NCBI GenBank assembly: GCA_032358165.1
Contig: JAALGY010000001.1
Span: 1,054,001 to 1,118,000 of the forward strand
DNA length: 64,000 bases
Source: Diplosphaera chodatii
Lineage: Eukaryota; Chlorophyta; Trebouxiophyceae; Prasiolales; Stichococcaceae
Direction: 5' to 3'
Both the position numbers and the translations under genes were made by a program. This document shows positions 10,561-22,747 of the stretch, piece after piece. The number at the start of each line of letters is the position of its first letter. Position 1 is the stretch's first letter. The notes beneath the pieces are model-generated. The model was not told where the DNA came from. It saw only the letters and a list, made by a program, of their open reading frames with translations, and did no database searches.

Positions 10561-13500
10561 CAACAGCGCATCCTCTGTGGTGACTGCAGAGCGGCGCCTC
10601 ACCCACTGCAGCCACTGCCGCCAGTCCTCGTTACTGCTGAGGGTGCTGGCAGATCCAATCACCACTAAGCCCCTGTATAGCCACCACAACAAGTGAGGTG
10701 CCTGCTATGTTGTGCCTAGCTCATCAAAAAGCCACACGTGCATCAAACGTCACGACCTCGCAGTGATCACCTGCGCGGCCTGGTGATGGCAACATTGAGT
10801 CTCCTCGGGTCCGCCACAAAGCCCAGGCGCCGTTCCTGGTTGCAGCGCACCGTGCTGAACACAACAATATCGGCCTCACGGCCCTGGTATGCGTCCACTG
10901 ATGAGATGTCAATTGAATCAAAGCTAGCCGGCTGTGCCCTGCAAGCGCAAGCAAAATCCACATGATGCTTTCCACGCCAATTTCCACTTCAGCAATGTAT
11001 ACTTGCATGCTCTTGCCAGAATTTCTGCGAAGAGAAACGGCGCTCACTTGGCCAACCGATTGAGCAGTCGCACTTGGCCCGCATACGGTGTTAAGATTGC
11101 CGCGCTCTCAATATCCCGACCAGCCATCAGCGCCTTCACGACCCTGCACGAGATGTCCACAAAACTGTCGTCACTCTCCATGGCTTGGCTGACAATGGAG
11201 ACGTGTCAAGATCGTGCATAGACATATTGAGGAATGTCGTGCACGTTACAGACCCTTGCTGCGCGATAGGATACGAGATTCCATACCACTCACCGGATAG
11301 CAAGTTCTGCCTCCCGCATGTTGCTGTAGCTGTTGCCCCGTCCAGCGCTGCCTTTCGGCATGGCGGCATCTGACATGCTCTCGCAGCCATCTTCACACGG
11401 CAGCAGTGCAACAGGCACTTGTGGGTTTGGCCACTCCACACCCTGCCAGTAGATACACGCTTTGCTGGATGTTAGCTGTGTACTGGCTCCAGGTAAGAGG
11501 GTGTCAGCCTCAAAACACTCTTTTGTATCTCTGATCAGGTTGCTTGACCAGCGTGCATTGCACAGTGCTGCAGCATTACCCGAGGCAGGGGCCGCTCAGC
11601 TGGGGGCACGCCAGACCGCAGCTTGCCATCGTAGAACAGGCGTGACGGCAGGTCTGCGATATTGGGGTGCATGCGGTACTGGGTATCCAGCAGCATTGGC
11701 GCCACACCTGCATTGCATATGCCATGGGGTGTGTGCAATCTGCTGTGGCACAGCATACAGGAGAGCTGGTGTCAAGCCAACCTCAGGGCTTCAGCTCACC
11801 CAGATCAGCCAGTCGTGTGAACAGCGTGCAGTCCAGGCCAGCTTGGAGCCCCGCCGCCGATCTGACTGTGGGCGGCAGCTGCTGTGGGTCCCCCGCCATG
11901 ACGCATGCCTCAATGCCCTTGACCTGCGACAGCCAGCAGATGCTTCCAGTAACTGCACTAACATACAGGATGGTGTCGTCGTGAGACTGCCAACAGCGGG
12001 TAAGTTGCAGCCCTCCTCTTGTGGAGCAGGGCACACACCACTGCTCCGAACAGGATATCTTGAACACTTGAGCAGCACGGAGGCGCACCAGTGGGATCAG
12101 CGTCATGGGCTCGGTCGCCTGCGTGGCCTCGTCGATGACCAGCATGCGGAAGAAGCGGCCGTGCAGCGGTGTGGCACCCGCGCTCGCGCATGTCGACACC
12201 ACGACCTGCACATGCATCCAAGCCCTGAGGCACAAGATCACGTTTATGGTGTACACAACATGAACATGTACCTGTCCAGCGCAACACTGCTGAACTGTAT
12301 GCCGTCTGCACGGCCCTGCACGCATCCATGTGGGTTTTTGCATTCATCGGCCATCATCAGTACACGAGCTGCCAGATAGAATGCTAACGCGTAGGCATGC
12401 GTGAGCTGGTCTGTTAACTGTGGCCTGCCTCCTGCCCTTCACCTGTGCATGGTCCAGAACACATGTCTCCGCCTCCTGCAGCGCCTGAGCAGCGCCCGCC
12501 TCCAGCTGCTTTGCGGCATTTTCGGCAGCGCTGAACGCCTCCTGTTTGCCCAGGCCAGACACTGGGACGCTACTTGCAGCACGCTCCCGCAGCCGCTGTG
12601 CCAGCTGCCGGTTGTGCAGAGCCTGCAGAAGGTTCAAAGCATGGCACTTGATCAGAACTCTGCAGATATCTGCAGACCCTCATGGTGGAGAGTCTCGAAG
12701 GTGGGATAACTGGAGCTGTAAGCAGTCGGGGAATGCGCAAAAGTATTGCCCATTTGACCACTGTTTGCACCTTCTGCCCCTCTGGCGTCGCCTCAGCCAG
12801 CGCTGCAAGTGACAAGTGGCGGAGTCCCTCCCGGACGCTGGCTGGCTGCCCGACGCGCACGGCCCTCATGCCGGGGATCCCCGCCAGGCCCTCGAGCAGG
12901 TTGTCGGCTGCGGCATTCGTCCCCGCGGTCGCCAGCACGGGCCCTGCAGCAGGCATTCGCATTTGAGTGACTGGTCTTCGCAGCATGGGGAGCCCGAAGA
13001 GGTACCGGCTTGTCAGCCAGACTGGTGCAAGTGCTCAGGAAGCTTGCTCCTGATCTCTGGGCCCACATCATGCTCACCGAAGTCATTCGCAAACGCCGCG
13101 CCCTCCGACAGCGCTGCACCGCACACCAAGGCGATGAGCGCCAGCAGCGTGCGCGTCTTGCCCGTGCCTGGAGGACCCTGCAGAGATCCAGACTCAGCAT
13201 ATCAGCGGCATCAGCTAACACACTCATTGGACGTCATGTTGTTCCGGCAATGTCCCCAGCTCAAGGTTGTGACCTGAGACAGTCAACAGCTCACCTGCCA
13301 GAGAGTAAGCGTCGACAGCAGCGCGGAACCCACTGCCTGTTTCTGGCTGTAGTTGAGGTGCGTCATCGCCCGCATGCGCTGTTGCACCGCTAGCCGCCAG
13401 CTCTCGTTCACCCCCCAGCTGCTGATCTGCTTGGACAACTCTGCAGCCTAGACAACACTGACATGTTAAAAGTCCCTGACAGCAAAGGTGACCCGGAAAT

Positions 13501-15654
13501 AACAGGGCTTCTACAGAAGATGTCGGGCTTCTGCACCACATCAGGTGACGTGCACCACGCAGCTGATTCGACAGCACACACAAGCAAGTGCCCAACCTGG
13601 GGTGAGCCCAACACGATGGAGCGCAGCCGCAGCTCGGCCTCTGTGAAACGCCGCAGGTGTGGAAGCTCCTCGATGGCGGCGTACTGCCGCTTGGTCGTGG
13701 CGTCTGTCAGGTCCTCGTCCATGCGCCATGTCAGACCCCCTGTGTTGTTGGCGCAGAGGTGCGCCTGGTATGTTGAAGTCATGCTACTGGGCAGCTTCTA
13801 CATGACGTGCACATGACCTCCGCCGAGGTCATGTACACAGATAGGTTTGACCCTACACTGCTGCCACAGTCTGCTGCATTATCATGGTCGGGCAAAGGGC
13901 TCACGGGACTGCAGGGAATGTAGCGCTGCTGCATGCCCCTCAGATTCCACCACAGCCCGCAGGTGGCTACGGCCCACGGACAGCACTGTTGCATGAATAC
14001 TGAGTTCCCGGTCTACTTGCCGCTGGGCCTCAGCGCCATCGTCGCTCCAGGGGCTGAGAAGGACCAGTGAGCGCTGCACGCATTGCAGCTAGGTGTCAAC
14101 ATGGAGACGATGTGTATAGCTGATGCCGACTCTGCCCTCAAAACCACCTGTGCGCTTGAGCAGCAGATGCAGAGCATCAGGCCTGCTTACATACCCAAAT
14201 ACACTGGAAGTGGTGTAATGGAAGTCGAGTACACCTGGTTGAAGCGGTGAAATGGCAGCTGCTGCCCCTTCGGCAGGCTGAGCCGCCAGACGCTGCTCCC
14301 ATGCAGCTGGCCATCTGCCTTATGGGCAAGATCTGTCAGCACGAGCCCGTCCTCACGCATGCGATCCACAGCACTCCTGCGCAGGCGTGCCAAGCATGAG
14401 GACAGACTCAGCATATGAGTGTGGCTCTTGAGCTCCTCTCTGGGAGTTCCAAGGTGGAGCCCTGAAACACAGCTTGGTCTCCAGCCCATGCAGGACGCAC
14501 TCTGCATACAAGCGCTTCACAGCTGCTTGCTCCTCGGCCACCTCAGCCCCGATGGCCCCACGAAGCCGATCCTGTCCATGTGGCAGTAGCAGTTCTGAGG
14601 TTTGGGGCCCAGATCAGTTGTGGGATGGATCCGACCTGGAACAGTATGACTGCACAAACATGCCAGACGCTAGTCGCTAGATCATCCATGCCCAACTATG
14701 GAGCCTACCGTCAGCTGTGCTGCCGAGATGACGGCCTCAGGTGGCAGGGCTGGCAGCGGCTGCGGCACCTGAGTCAGTCGTCTGCTTGGTGGCGGCAACG
14801 GCACTGTAAAGGTCGACCGAGGCTGCAGCTGTCGGACCCACCCTGGAGCTACATCTGGCGTTGGAGCCTGCTGTGGCTGTCGACGCACACTTTGAGGCGC
14901 ACTGGGCGACTGTGGAGACTGGCGCTGTTTTGCTGCCTCTCCAGCACTCGGGGCGCGAGACGCCGCCGGTGACTGTCCACCTCGGCCATTCGGCTGCACT
15001 GATTGGTCCTGCTGAGGGCGCTTATCGGCTGCAGCTGCACCTCGCGGCGCCTGCCGCACTGCAGTGCTGGGGTCCTGGCGGGAGCTGAGAGGTTGCGTCC
15101 GCAACTGCTGGGACAGGGGTGGCTGACCATGGACGTCTGACTGCTGGCGCATCCCCTCGTGCTGCTGCCCCGCCGCGGCACTGCCTGCTGACCGGCGCAG
15201 GCCAGACGGCGTCGCACGTCGACGCCGTGCAGTGCTGCCTGCTGCATCAGGACTGTCCGACAGTACGTCGATAGGCGCCTGTGCTGCATGCCAGACGCTC
15301 AGCATCCGGGCGGATCATGCATGGGAGTCGAACAGTCAGGTAATGCCACTAACACAGTGCAGCATGCTGCACCTGGTTGCTTTGTCGCACGGCCTCTGAT
15401 GTTTGGCTAGGTTTGCTAAGCTTCTTAACGGCCTGAAGCGGGTAGCCTCGCTGGGTTGCAGACACCAGGGCATGCCGCGCTGGCTGACTGATGTGACATG
15501 GCCGCCCGTGCAACACATGGCGCTGACTTGCATGAGCTACGCAGTGCCTCGCTAACTTGTTATTGCTTGCAGCTGTTACCGAGAGGACACGAGCGCTCGT
15601 GGCAGGCTGCACCGACTGCTGGACACTGGGATGCAACCTGAGGTGACCAAGCAT
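10540..15654 (-). CDS. UPF1/SMUBP2-like superfamily 1 RNA/DNA helicase
   Basis: ATP-dependent helicase of the UPF1-like SF1B group. Motifs in order down the minus strand: Q-motif LNYSQKQAV (about 13350), Walker A GPPGTGKTRTLL (about 13165), motif Ia region VLATAGTNAAADNLLEG (about 12920), Walker B VIDEATQA (about 12140), motif III GDPQQLPPT (about 11890), motif IV LLDTQYRMHPNIADLP (about 11690), motif V DAYQGREADIVVFSTVR (about 10880) and motif VI LNVAITRPRR (about 10780). The final exon reads VIGSASTLSSNEDW and ends at TAG 10540-10542. Upstream are a beta-barrel-like part (LVLLSPWSDD, about 14060) and a long Gln/Pro/Ser-rich segment (14.7-15.3 kb). The proposed first exon starts at ATG 15654 and joins in phase to APIDVLSDSP. 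No UPF1 CH domain is visible, so it is more likely a SMUBP2/SEN1-type relative. The start is inferred. Confidence 0.85.
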
Positions 15655-16412
15655 CGAAAGCTGGTCAAAGCGATATTGCAACGTGTCTATTAGCTTGAAC
15701 GATATCCAATATGTTCCTGAGTTCCAAAAACTGCCGAGACGCTGAGACGATTGAGATGCAAGCCGCATGCATCGCTATGCATGCTGGAAACAATGGCCAG
15801 AAACTACACCGCAAGCTGGCAAGGCTTACATGTACCACGCTGCAGATCCACGTTTCACTATGCCTTGTTGTGCGGCATCATGTTTGTGCAACGCGGTACT
15901 GAAAGGACCACTGTGACACTTCGCTTGCCGTCCCATTGCAAGTTCCGATCCGCACCGCCCGGCAAGCAGGATTGAATCATGTTTCAGAAACTCTGACAGT
16001 CTTGGCATTGGACAGATCGCAAGGAAGCGAGGTAGAGCGAGTCACGCAAATGGACACAATGTTGCACTAGGATCTATCATGCTGCACGCTGCACCATGCC
16101 CCGTGTGTAGGCCAGGGCACGCTAGGTCCTGATGCCGGCCAGCTTGTCCTCGAAACGCATGATCGCCGCGCCCGGCGGACACACACGGCATCCAGGACTG
16201 GTTTGACATCGGCCCAAGCAGTCTGCAAGTCTGGCGTCCGGCACGGGCCGGCAGGCGTCACCGGAGGGTGCGGGATCCGTCAGCTTCTTGGTTCAAGCTT
16301 TACTGAAGTGCCGTTGTGGTCGACACGATGCAATTGCTTTTCAATCTAGGTGCGATCAGGTGTTTGTTACGTAATGTGTCTCTGCTCGAATAGTGCGTTT
16401 CGCACACTGCAG
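15655..16412. other. Divergent region between helicase and Tousled-like kinase
   Basis: No family-like reading frame was found. The stretch should carry the helicase promoter and the 5' exon(s) of the kinase gene; the first kinase exon with its start codon was not identified and may lie here. Confidence 0.4.
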
Positions 16413-19400
16413 GTGCTCCGTCGCAGGCGCCAAAGAGCCAGACCCAGCCGGGCGCTGCCGGCGGCAGCAGCAACGGCAGGCGCCAAGGCAGCGCAGACGG
16501 CGCGGCCATGCTACCGGCCAGAGAGGCGTCAGTGTCAAACGGTCCTGCAGGGTTGAACGCCTCGGACGCAAAGCTTCGTGCACTGGAGCAGCGCCTGACG
16601 GGGGCGCAGGAGCAGCGGACGTCTGCAGGCAGGCCAGGGCGGCCGCCGGTATCGCCGCGCAACCTGCACCGCGGCAACTTTCAGACCATGCCGAGCGGGG
16701 GTCGGGAGCCAGCCAACGAGGCCAGCCAGCCGGGTGGTGCATCCGCACGGTCAGCGTCCTGTACCACAGCACCCATGGCACTGCCAATTCACTCAGCTCA
16801 GGCTTAGCGGTTCATCCGTGTACATACTCCCAAACTTTAGCCTGCAAGCGACTGGTGTTCACGTCAAGCACTTTGTGGTCATGTTGTAACACAGGAATCC
16901 CAGGGTGACTCCTTCAAATTTAAATTGCGCAGGCGGCTCAGCGTGGGCATGTCGGATGGAGCTGACGGCAGCCAGGGCACAGCGGTCGGCTCCTTTGGCG
17001 TCGTCTCTGGGCAGCCAGCAGCAGCGACAGCAGGCAGGGATGGCACAGAGGCAGATGGCGGCGCCGCCAACGGCGCTGCAGAAGCGGCCCCAAGCCCCGA
17101 GGCTGCGCCAGCGCCCAACTTACGGAAGCGTAAGAGCGGTGAAGCCATGCCGCCACCTCCAGCAGCAGGCGGCCGTAAGGTGTGTGTTGGTGATGGTTGA
17201 CTCAGACCTCAGATACATCGAGGGAAGCACCGCCCATATGGTCCAGTCTACTGTAATCGAAGATGCTGCATGGAGCCTCATGTGTGTGCAGGGCTCAAGG
17301 CGTCTGCAAAGCGCTTCGCCCAGCATATCAGCCCCAGTGCAGCCAGACCAGTCTGGGGGAGCCGCCCCTGGGAGCCACTTGGAAGGCGGCACCAGCAGTC
17401 GGGAGCGCGGTCAGGTGCAGACCCTGGGCAGTAGCGTGGTTCAACACTGTGCAGGCTGCATGCCCTGCAATGTATATTGAACAGTGCATGGCACCCTTAT
17501 CAGAGTTACACTGATGTTCCTCAGTTAGTGCTGGCTGCCTGCATGCAGAGGACGCCACCGACTGGCAGGAAGCTGCATCAGCTGCAGCAGAAGAACACCA
17601 TCAACACATACTTCGGCAAGCGGGGCGGGCCCAATGGCGCGGGCAACGAAAGCTCGCCAATCGTGCTATCAGGTGCCGCACCTTGTCCCCCATCGTGCCC
17701 ACTGATCCAGGTGACCTGCATGTAGCTGCTAGCTTCAACACTGTGTGTTACGTTCGCCCGGACATGCTGGGGACTCTGCACAGGGCGCGAGCCGGGCGCG
17801 AGCGAGAGTGAGGCCACAGAGGCAGGCGGCTCGCCAGAGGTGCGCCGCCGAGGCAGCGGCAGCAACGACGCTGCTGACAGCGCCATGCCAGCGTCGCCGC
17901 CCAAGGGGCCTCGCGGCGCGGCGGCGAAGCAGCCACAGCAGCAGCAGCAGCAGGCGGCGCCCCCAGGCCGGCGCACCAGCAGGCAGTCAGCGCAGGAGCC
18001 AGCGGAGCTGGCGAGGCAGCTGCAGGCGGCAGAGGCGCAGGTCGCCGAGCTGCAGGCGCGTCTCGCCGCTGACTCGGCAGCCGCGCAGCAGACTGCCACT
18101 GCGCACAGGTGCCAACCGACAGACGTGGAACAAGTTTCATCATTTGGGGGCTGCACTGCACGAATGCTTGGTGACGTGACGAAGGTCTACTTAGCAGCAT
18201 CACGACTCGATGGCAGCTTGGACATGGGTGGGTCCTGCTCGCTGCAGGCAGGAGGTCGAGTCCTTGAGGCAGGCGACAGCTGCGGCGCAGAACGAGGCGC
18301 TGGAAGCCAAGGCACAGCTCACTGCTGCTTCGACAGAGCTCCACGCCATCAAGTGAATACTTTGCCTCTCCACAGTTTGTGAACAGCCAGGAAATATTTG
18401 ACAACGCACAGCCGTATGCTGGCAAGGCTGCTACTTGGTCTGCATCGGCATCTGTATGATGTTTCCGATCACTGGATGGCAGAGCCTAGCCTCAAGCAAG
18501 AGGTGAGCTAGCAGCTTAAGGGCCTGGTCTGCTCACGGCACAGCAGGCTTGCCCGATGGCGCAGTACTGCTTTGTGTTCACCCTGCAGGAGCCTCACCGA
18601 GAGGCGAGAGGCAAGGGGCCGAAACCTGGTCAGCCGTCTGACAGTGCAGCGGGCGGACGCGCAGCGGGACGCATCGCTGCAGCGGCTCCGCATGGACGGC
18701 TGTCGCCTCGGCTCGCTCACAGTCACCCGCAACGGCAGCGTGCTCGGCGGTGCGCTTTGCACTGAGCCCATTGCAGCTCATTGGTGGTGCGACTGAGCAT
18801 GCCCCTCCAATGTGTCGCAAAGCTCGTTATCAAGGCAGTCTACCACCATCCTCTGAAAACATCTCGACGTCAAGCAACCGCTGCTGGATGCTGCAACATC
18901 CTGGCGATGCAGGTTTGCAAGAAGGCTGGGAGCCGGGGCAGGCCTTCCGTGACATGGACTACCGGCTGCGTGCCATTGCGCAGCAGCGCGCGGAGATTGA
19001 GGAGGCCCGCAAGGTGATAGCGCGACCAGAATAGACTGCTTTGACAGCAAACGTCCATCAGCTGGTGTTGGCCACACCGTCACCCTCTACATGCCAGCGT
19101 TGCTGGTCTGTTACCAGTGCTTTGATGTAGGTTGCATGCAAGTACAACCTGGCTGTTAGCTGTTTTGCAAGGTGGAGTGAACAGAGTCTGCTTGTCATCG
19201 CCCTGCAGCTGGTGAAGAAGCGGCTGCCGCCGCCGGGGCACCCACTCAGCACGCCCTCCACATCTCCGCAGCGCATCAATGGCGCTGCCGCCGCGCCGGC
19301 CCCTGGCAGCGAAGCCTTCATCTCGCCTGAAGACTATGTGGCTCAGGACGAGATCTACAAGGTGAGTAGTCATAAAGAATATTGATTTGTCTCAATAGTC

Positions 19401-22245
19401 AGCACCAGCCAATGGTCCCTTGCCCAAAGCACAACCATGCGCAGACGGTGCCGGACAGACAGCGGGCGCACAAGCAAGACTGCTGGGATGGCAACATGCT
19501 GAGGCGGCTGGCAGCACGGGCCGTGGCCCATGGCTCCAGATCGCAGCACTGCACGCACTCCATGCCTGATGGGTGCGCGGGCCAGATGGCACGTCTCGGA
19601 TCCCTGATGCGCCCTGCAGGTGCGGCTGGCGGCGCTGAAGCGGGAGGAGGATGTGCTGCAGCGGGAGCGCGAGACGCTCGAGGCCGCCAAGCTGGCGCAC
19701 ATCAAGTACGCGCGCTGGTTGAACCACACTCTGACCAGTTGCACTCTACACATGTCTCCTTGCTGACGGGTGGCCAGCGAGTGGGCCGCTGTGTGTCAGG
19801 GTGATGGTCGGTCGTTACATCCGCATGAGTACTTGAAGGTGGAAGGCAGGGTAGTCAAGGACGGATCGTTCGTGAGCTCTCCCCTGGTGCTGAGGTCCAC
19901 CACAGTGACGAGTTGCAGCGCATGTGTCCAGAGGGGGCATGTTGTGGTGCAGGGAGCTGCGGCGGCTGCGGGACGAGGGCGAGTCGCGCTTCCGGGACCG
20001 TGCGCTGCTGCACCAGCGCTACCGCATGGGCAACCTGCTGGGCAAGGGCGGCTTCTCCGACGTGTACCTGGTGCGCGCCCTGCTGTGCCACCGCACCAAT
20101 TGTGTCGGTGGTTGCCGCGATGGATGTCCACAGAGCGGCGCTCAGTGTATATTGTGTGTGCTCGTCAGCTACCATCTGTCATGAGGTCCTTCACGAGTAG
20201 CGCAGGAGAGGTCTTGCATGACTGACGACATCACAGTGTGTTCACAGGCCGTGGACCTGGTTGAGTGGCGGGAGGTGGCTGTGAAGGTGCATCAGCTCAA
20301 CCCGCAGTGGAACGAGCACAAGCGCGAAAGCTATGTGAAGCATGCGGTGCGACCTCTGCACCCCCTTGATCCTGCCTCTGCAGAAAGCAAGCACAAGCGT
20401 CAGGGGTCCTGTGCTATATGGCGACATGCAACATTTGGTGTTTTATACTGGAGACAATTTGCCGGCACGACAGATGCAGGCAAACTTCTAGCGCCTGGGC
20501 AAACCAGGTGCTTTTGCCCAGGCGCTGGTCCGACAAAGTCCACATAGCAGTAGCAAACAGGCACGTACAATGCTCAGACTGATCAAATACAGGCCTGCGG
20601 GCGCAGGTGCGGGAGTACAACATCCAGAAGGAGCTGGTGCACCCGCGCATCGTGCGGCTGCTGGACCTGTTCGAGATCGACGCCATGAGCTTTGCGACGG
20701 TGCTGGAGGTGGCTCCGGGCGGCGACCTCGCCTCCCACCTGCAGCTGCACCCGGTGTGTGCATGCGGAGCATGCAACGACTTTGCAGTTTCGTACACAAC
20801 ACTGCATATCGTGTTTACCTGTAGCTGGTGTGCACTCTGTCCTGAATCGATAGGGGTGCGCTGATCCGCGGTGCACAGCATCTTGCATTGCAGCAGGTTC
20901 ATGCCCTTCCAGGACGGATTGGGCTTGTTGGTAAAAGAACCTCTCTACCAATATGATGTAGGCATATCAGCGTTGCAAAATAATCCAGGCGCTGGCAGCT
21001 CACCATCGTTTGCCACCCTCCGACTGACTCAAGTTGTTGCATGTGCCATAGTTGCTGCCAGAGAAGGAGGCGCGGGTGATCGCCGCGCAGATCGCTGCGG
21101 GGCTGGCGTACATGAACGGCCCCGCCATCAAGCAGCGCATCATCCACTACGACCTGAAGCCTGCCAACATCCTGTTCGACCAGCGGGGCGAGGTCAAGAT
21201 CACGGTGTGACTCATCTATGTCTGCACAGCCATGCGTGCTGCCAAGTCGACATGCACCGCTGTGTCGGCGGCCTGCTGCAGTGATGACCCTCGCAGCCGA
21301 ATCAAGGGTGCAGGGCAACGCGCGTGACATGCATTTGTGCAACATCGTGCAGGACTTTGGGCTGAGCAAGCAGGTGGCAGAGGAGTGCAGCCAGGGCATG
21401 GAGCTGACCAGCCAGGGGGCGGGCACCTACTGGTACCTGCCCCCCGAGTGCTTCGAGGCCAACCCGCTCATCACCAGCAAGGTGCGGCCCGCCGCTGCCG
21501 GGGCCCAGTCTGCTGCGCACGATGATCGTGGTGGTCTTGTAATAGTCTGATGTCGCCTCAGTGACTCGTAAGATCCTGGTGACCCTTCACCAACGAAAAG
21601 TCGTCTACAACATCCACTGTGCACAGGTGGATGTATTCTCGCTGGGCGTCATCCTGTACCAGATGCTGTTTGGCCGGCGTCCCTTTGGCGAGGGGCAGTC
21701 CCAGGTGTGCGCACGCACTGCAGCCCTCTGAGCCGTGCTCGCTGCAGCAATCTCACTGCCAGCAGTCGACCTGCCCAGCTGACCAGGCATCAACGCTCTG
21801 GCGACAGGACAAGATTCTGCGGGATGGGGTGATGCTCAACGCGCCCAAGCAGCTGAGCTTCCCCGCCAAGCCCGCGGTGTCGCAGGAGGCAAAGGACTTC
21901 CTCAGCCAGTGAGCCATGCACTGGCTGTCAGCCAATAAGCGCTGTGTGTGACATGCCCTACGTTGCAACCGGCTCAGTAATAGCTCGTTGTCCATGCGTC
22001 ATATGCAACATGAAGTGACAAGATGTGGACGTACTTTTATCTGCAGGTGTCTAGCCTACAAGGCGGCCGACCGGCTGGACGTGCACGGCTGCGCAGCGCA
22101 CCCGTACCTGGCATTGAGGCGGCCAGCAACAGCAGCACAGACACGGGCGGCCGCAGCGAAGGCAGAGGCAGCAGCCCGGGAAGCGGCGGCAGCAGCAGCA
22201 GCCAGCAGTGGCGCAAATCAGACCGCCGGCGATGGTCCCGTTTAG
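16413..22245 (+). CDS. Tousled-like serine/threonine kinase (TLK)
   Basis: Nuclear kinase that in plants and animals phosphorylates the histone chaperone ASF1. The N-terminal half is low complexity with coiled coil: [15 protein letters not shown] (about 17585), [20 protein letters not shown] (about 18010), [11 protein letters not shown] (about 18710) and [18 protein letters not shown] (about 18960). The kinase domain starts at 19953 with [12 protein letters not shown]. Its exons are 20249-20347 ([12 protein letters not shown]), 20608-20754 ([15 protein letters not shown]), 21052-21206 ([13 protein letters not shown]), 21352-21480 (DFGLSK), 21628-21702 ([13 protein letters not shown]), 21808-21909 and 22047-22245. 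H-Y-D instead of H-R-D in the catalytic loop is typical of TLKs. The stop is at 22243-22245. The 5' end is unresolved: 16413 is the first recognisable exon boundary, and the first in-frame ATG is at 16508. Confidence 0.9.
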
Positions 22246-22747
22246 CAAGCCTGCCAAAGGATAGTGGCCTAGGCCTAGGCTGGGTATGCTGTTGCGCACA
22301 CAGGGTCTGCTTGCAAGTTTGGTTGTGGTTTGAGGGGACACTGCTAATGTATGGTACCATCACTTCACAGCAGCCATTATGGCAGACAGCCCATGCATGA
22401 GCGGCAGCAGCCGCCTGGCAGAGTGGAGTTGTGCGGCAGGTTTTGCAGGTGCACCAGGGTTAGCGCCCAGTGTTTGCTGCAGTAGTAAGTACGTCAGACA
22501 CGAGTGCACCATCGAAGTATGGGCTGCTGACCAGGGAAAGGCTTCCTCTTCCTTGACGCATGATACACTCATTTGTACACGCCAGCAATGGCATAAACCA
22601 CAGCCACAGAGTTCGTTGTGTCCACCAGCACCCTGCAAGTACAGCTTGGCATCTGCAGAGCGACCTTTAACCCCCAACCTATGCTACCGTATCATTGCCT
22701 TGCTGCACACCCGCCATGTAGCCCTGCGCTGCTGTAAAGCAGCGCCC
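22246..22747. other. Convergent intergenic region between TLK and MON1
   Basis: About 500 bp holds the 3' ends of two genes read toward each other. No coding exon or repeat is evident. Confidence 0.5.

Noticed and set aside
17930..17960. CAG/GCAGCAG runs as a mobile or CRISPR-like repeat
   Set aside because: They encode poly-Gln in the TLK N-terminus; there are no regularly spaced unique spacers anywhere in the window.
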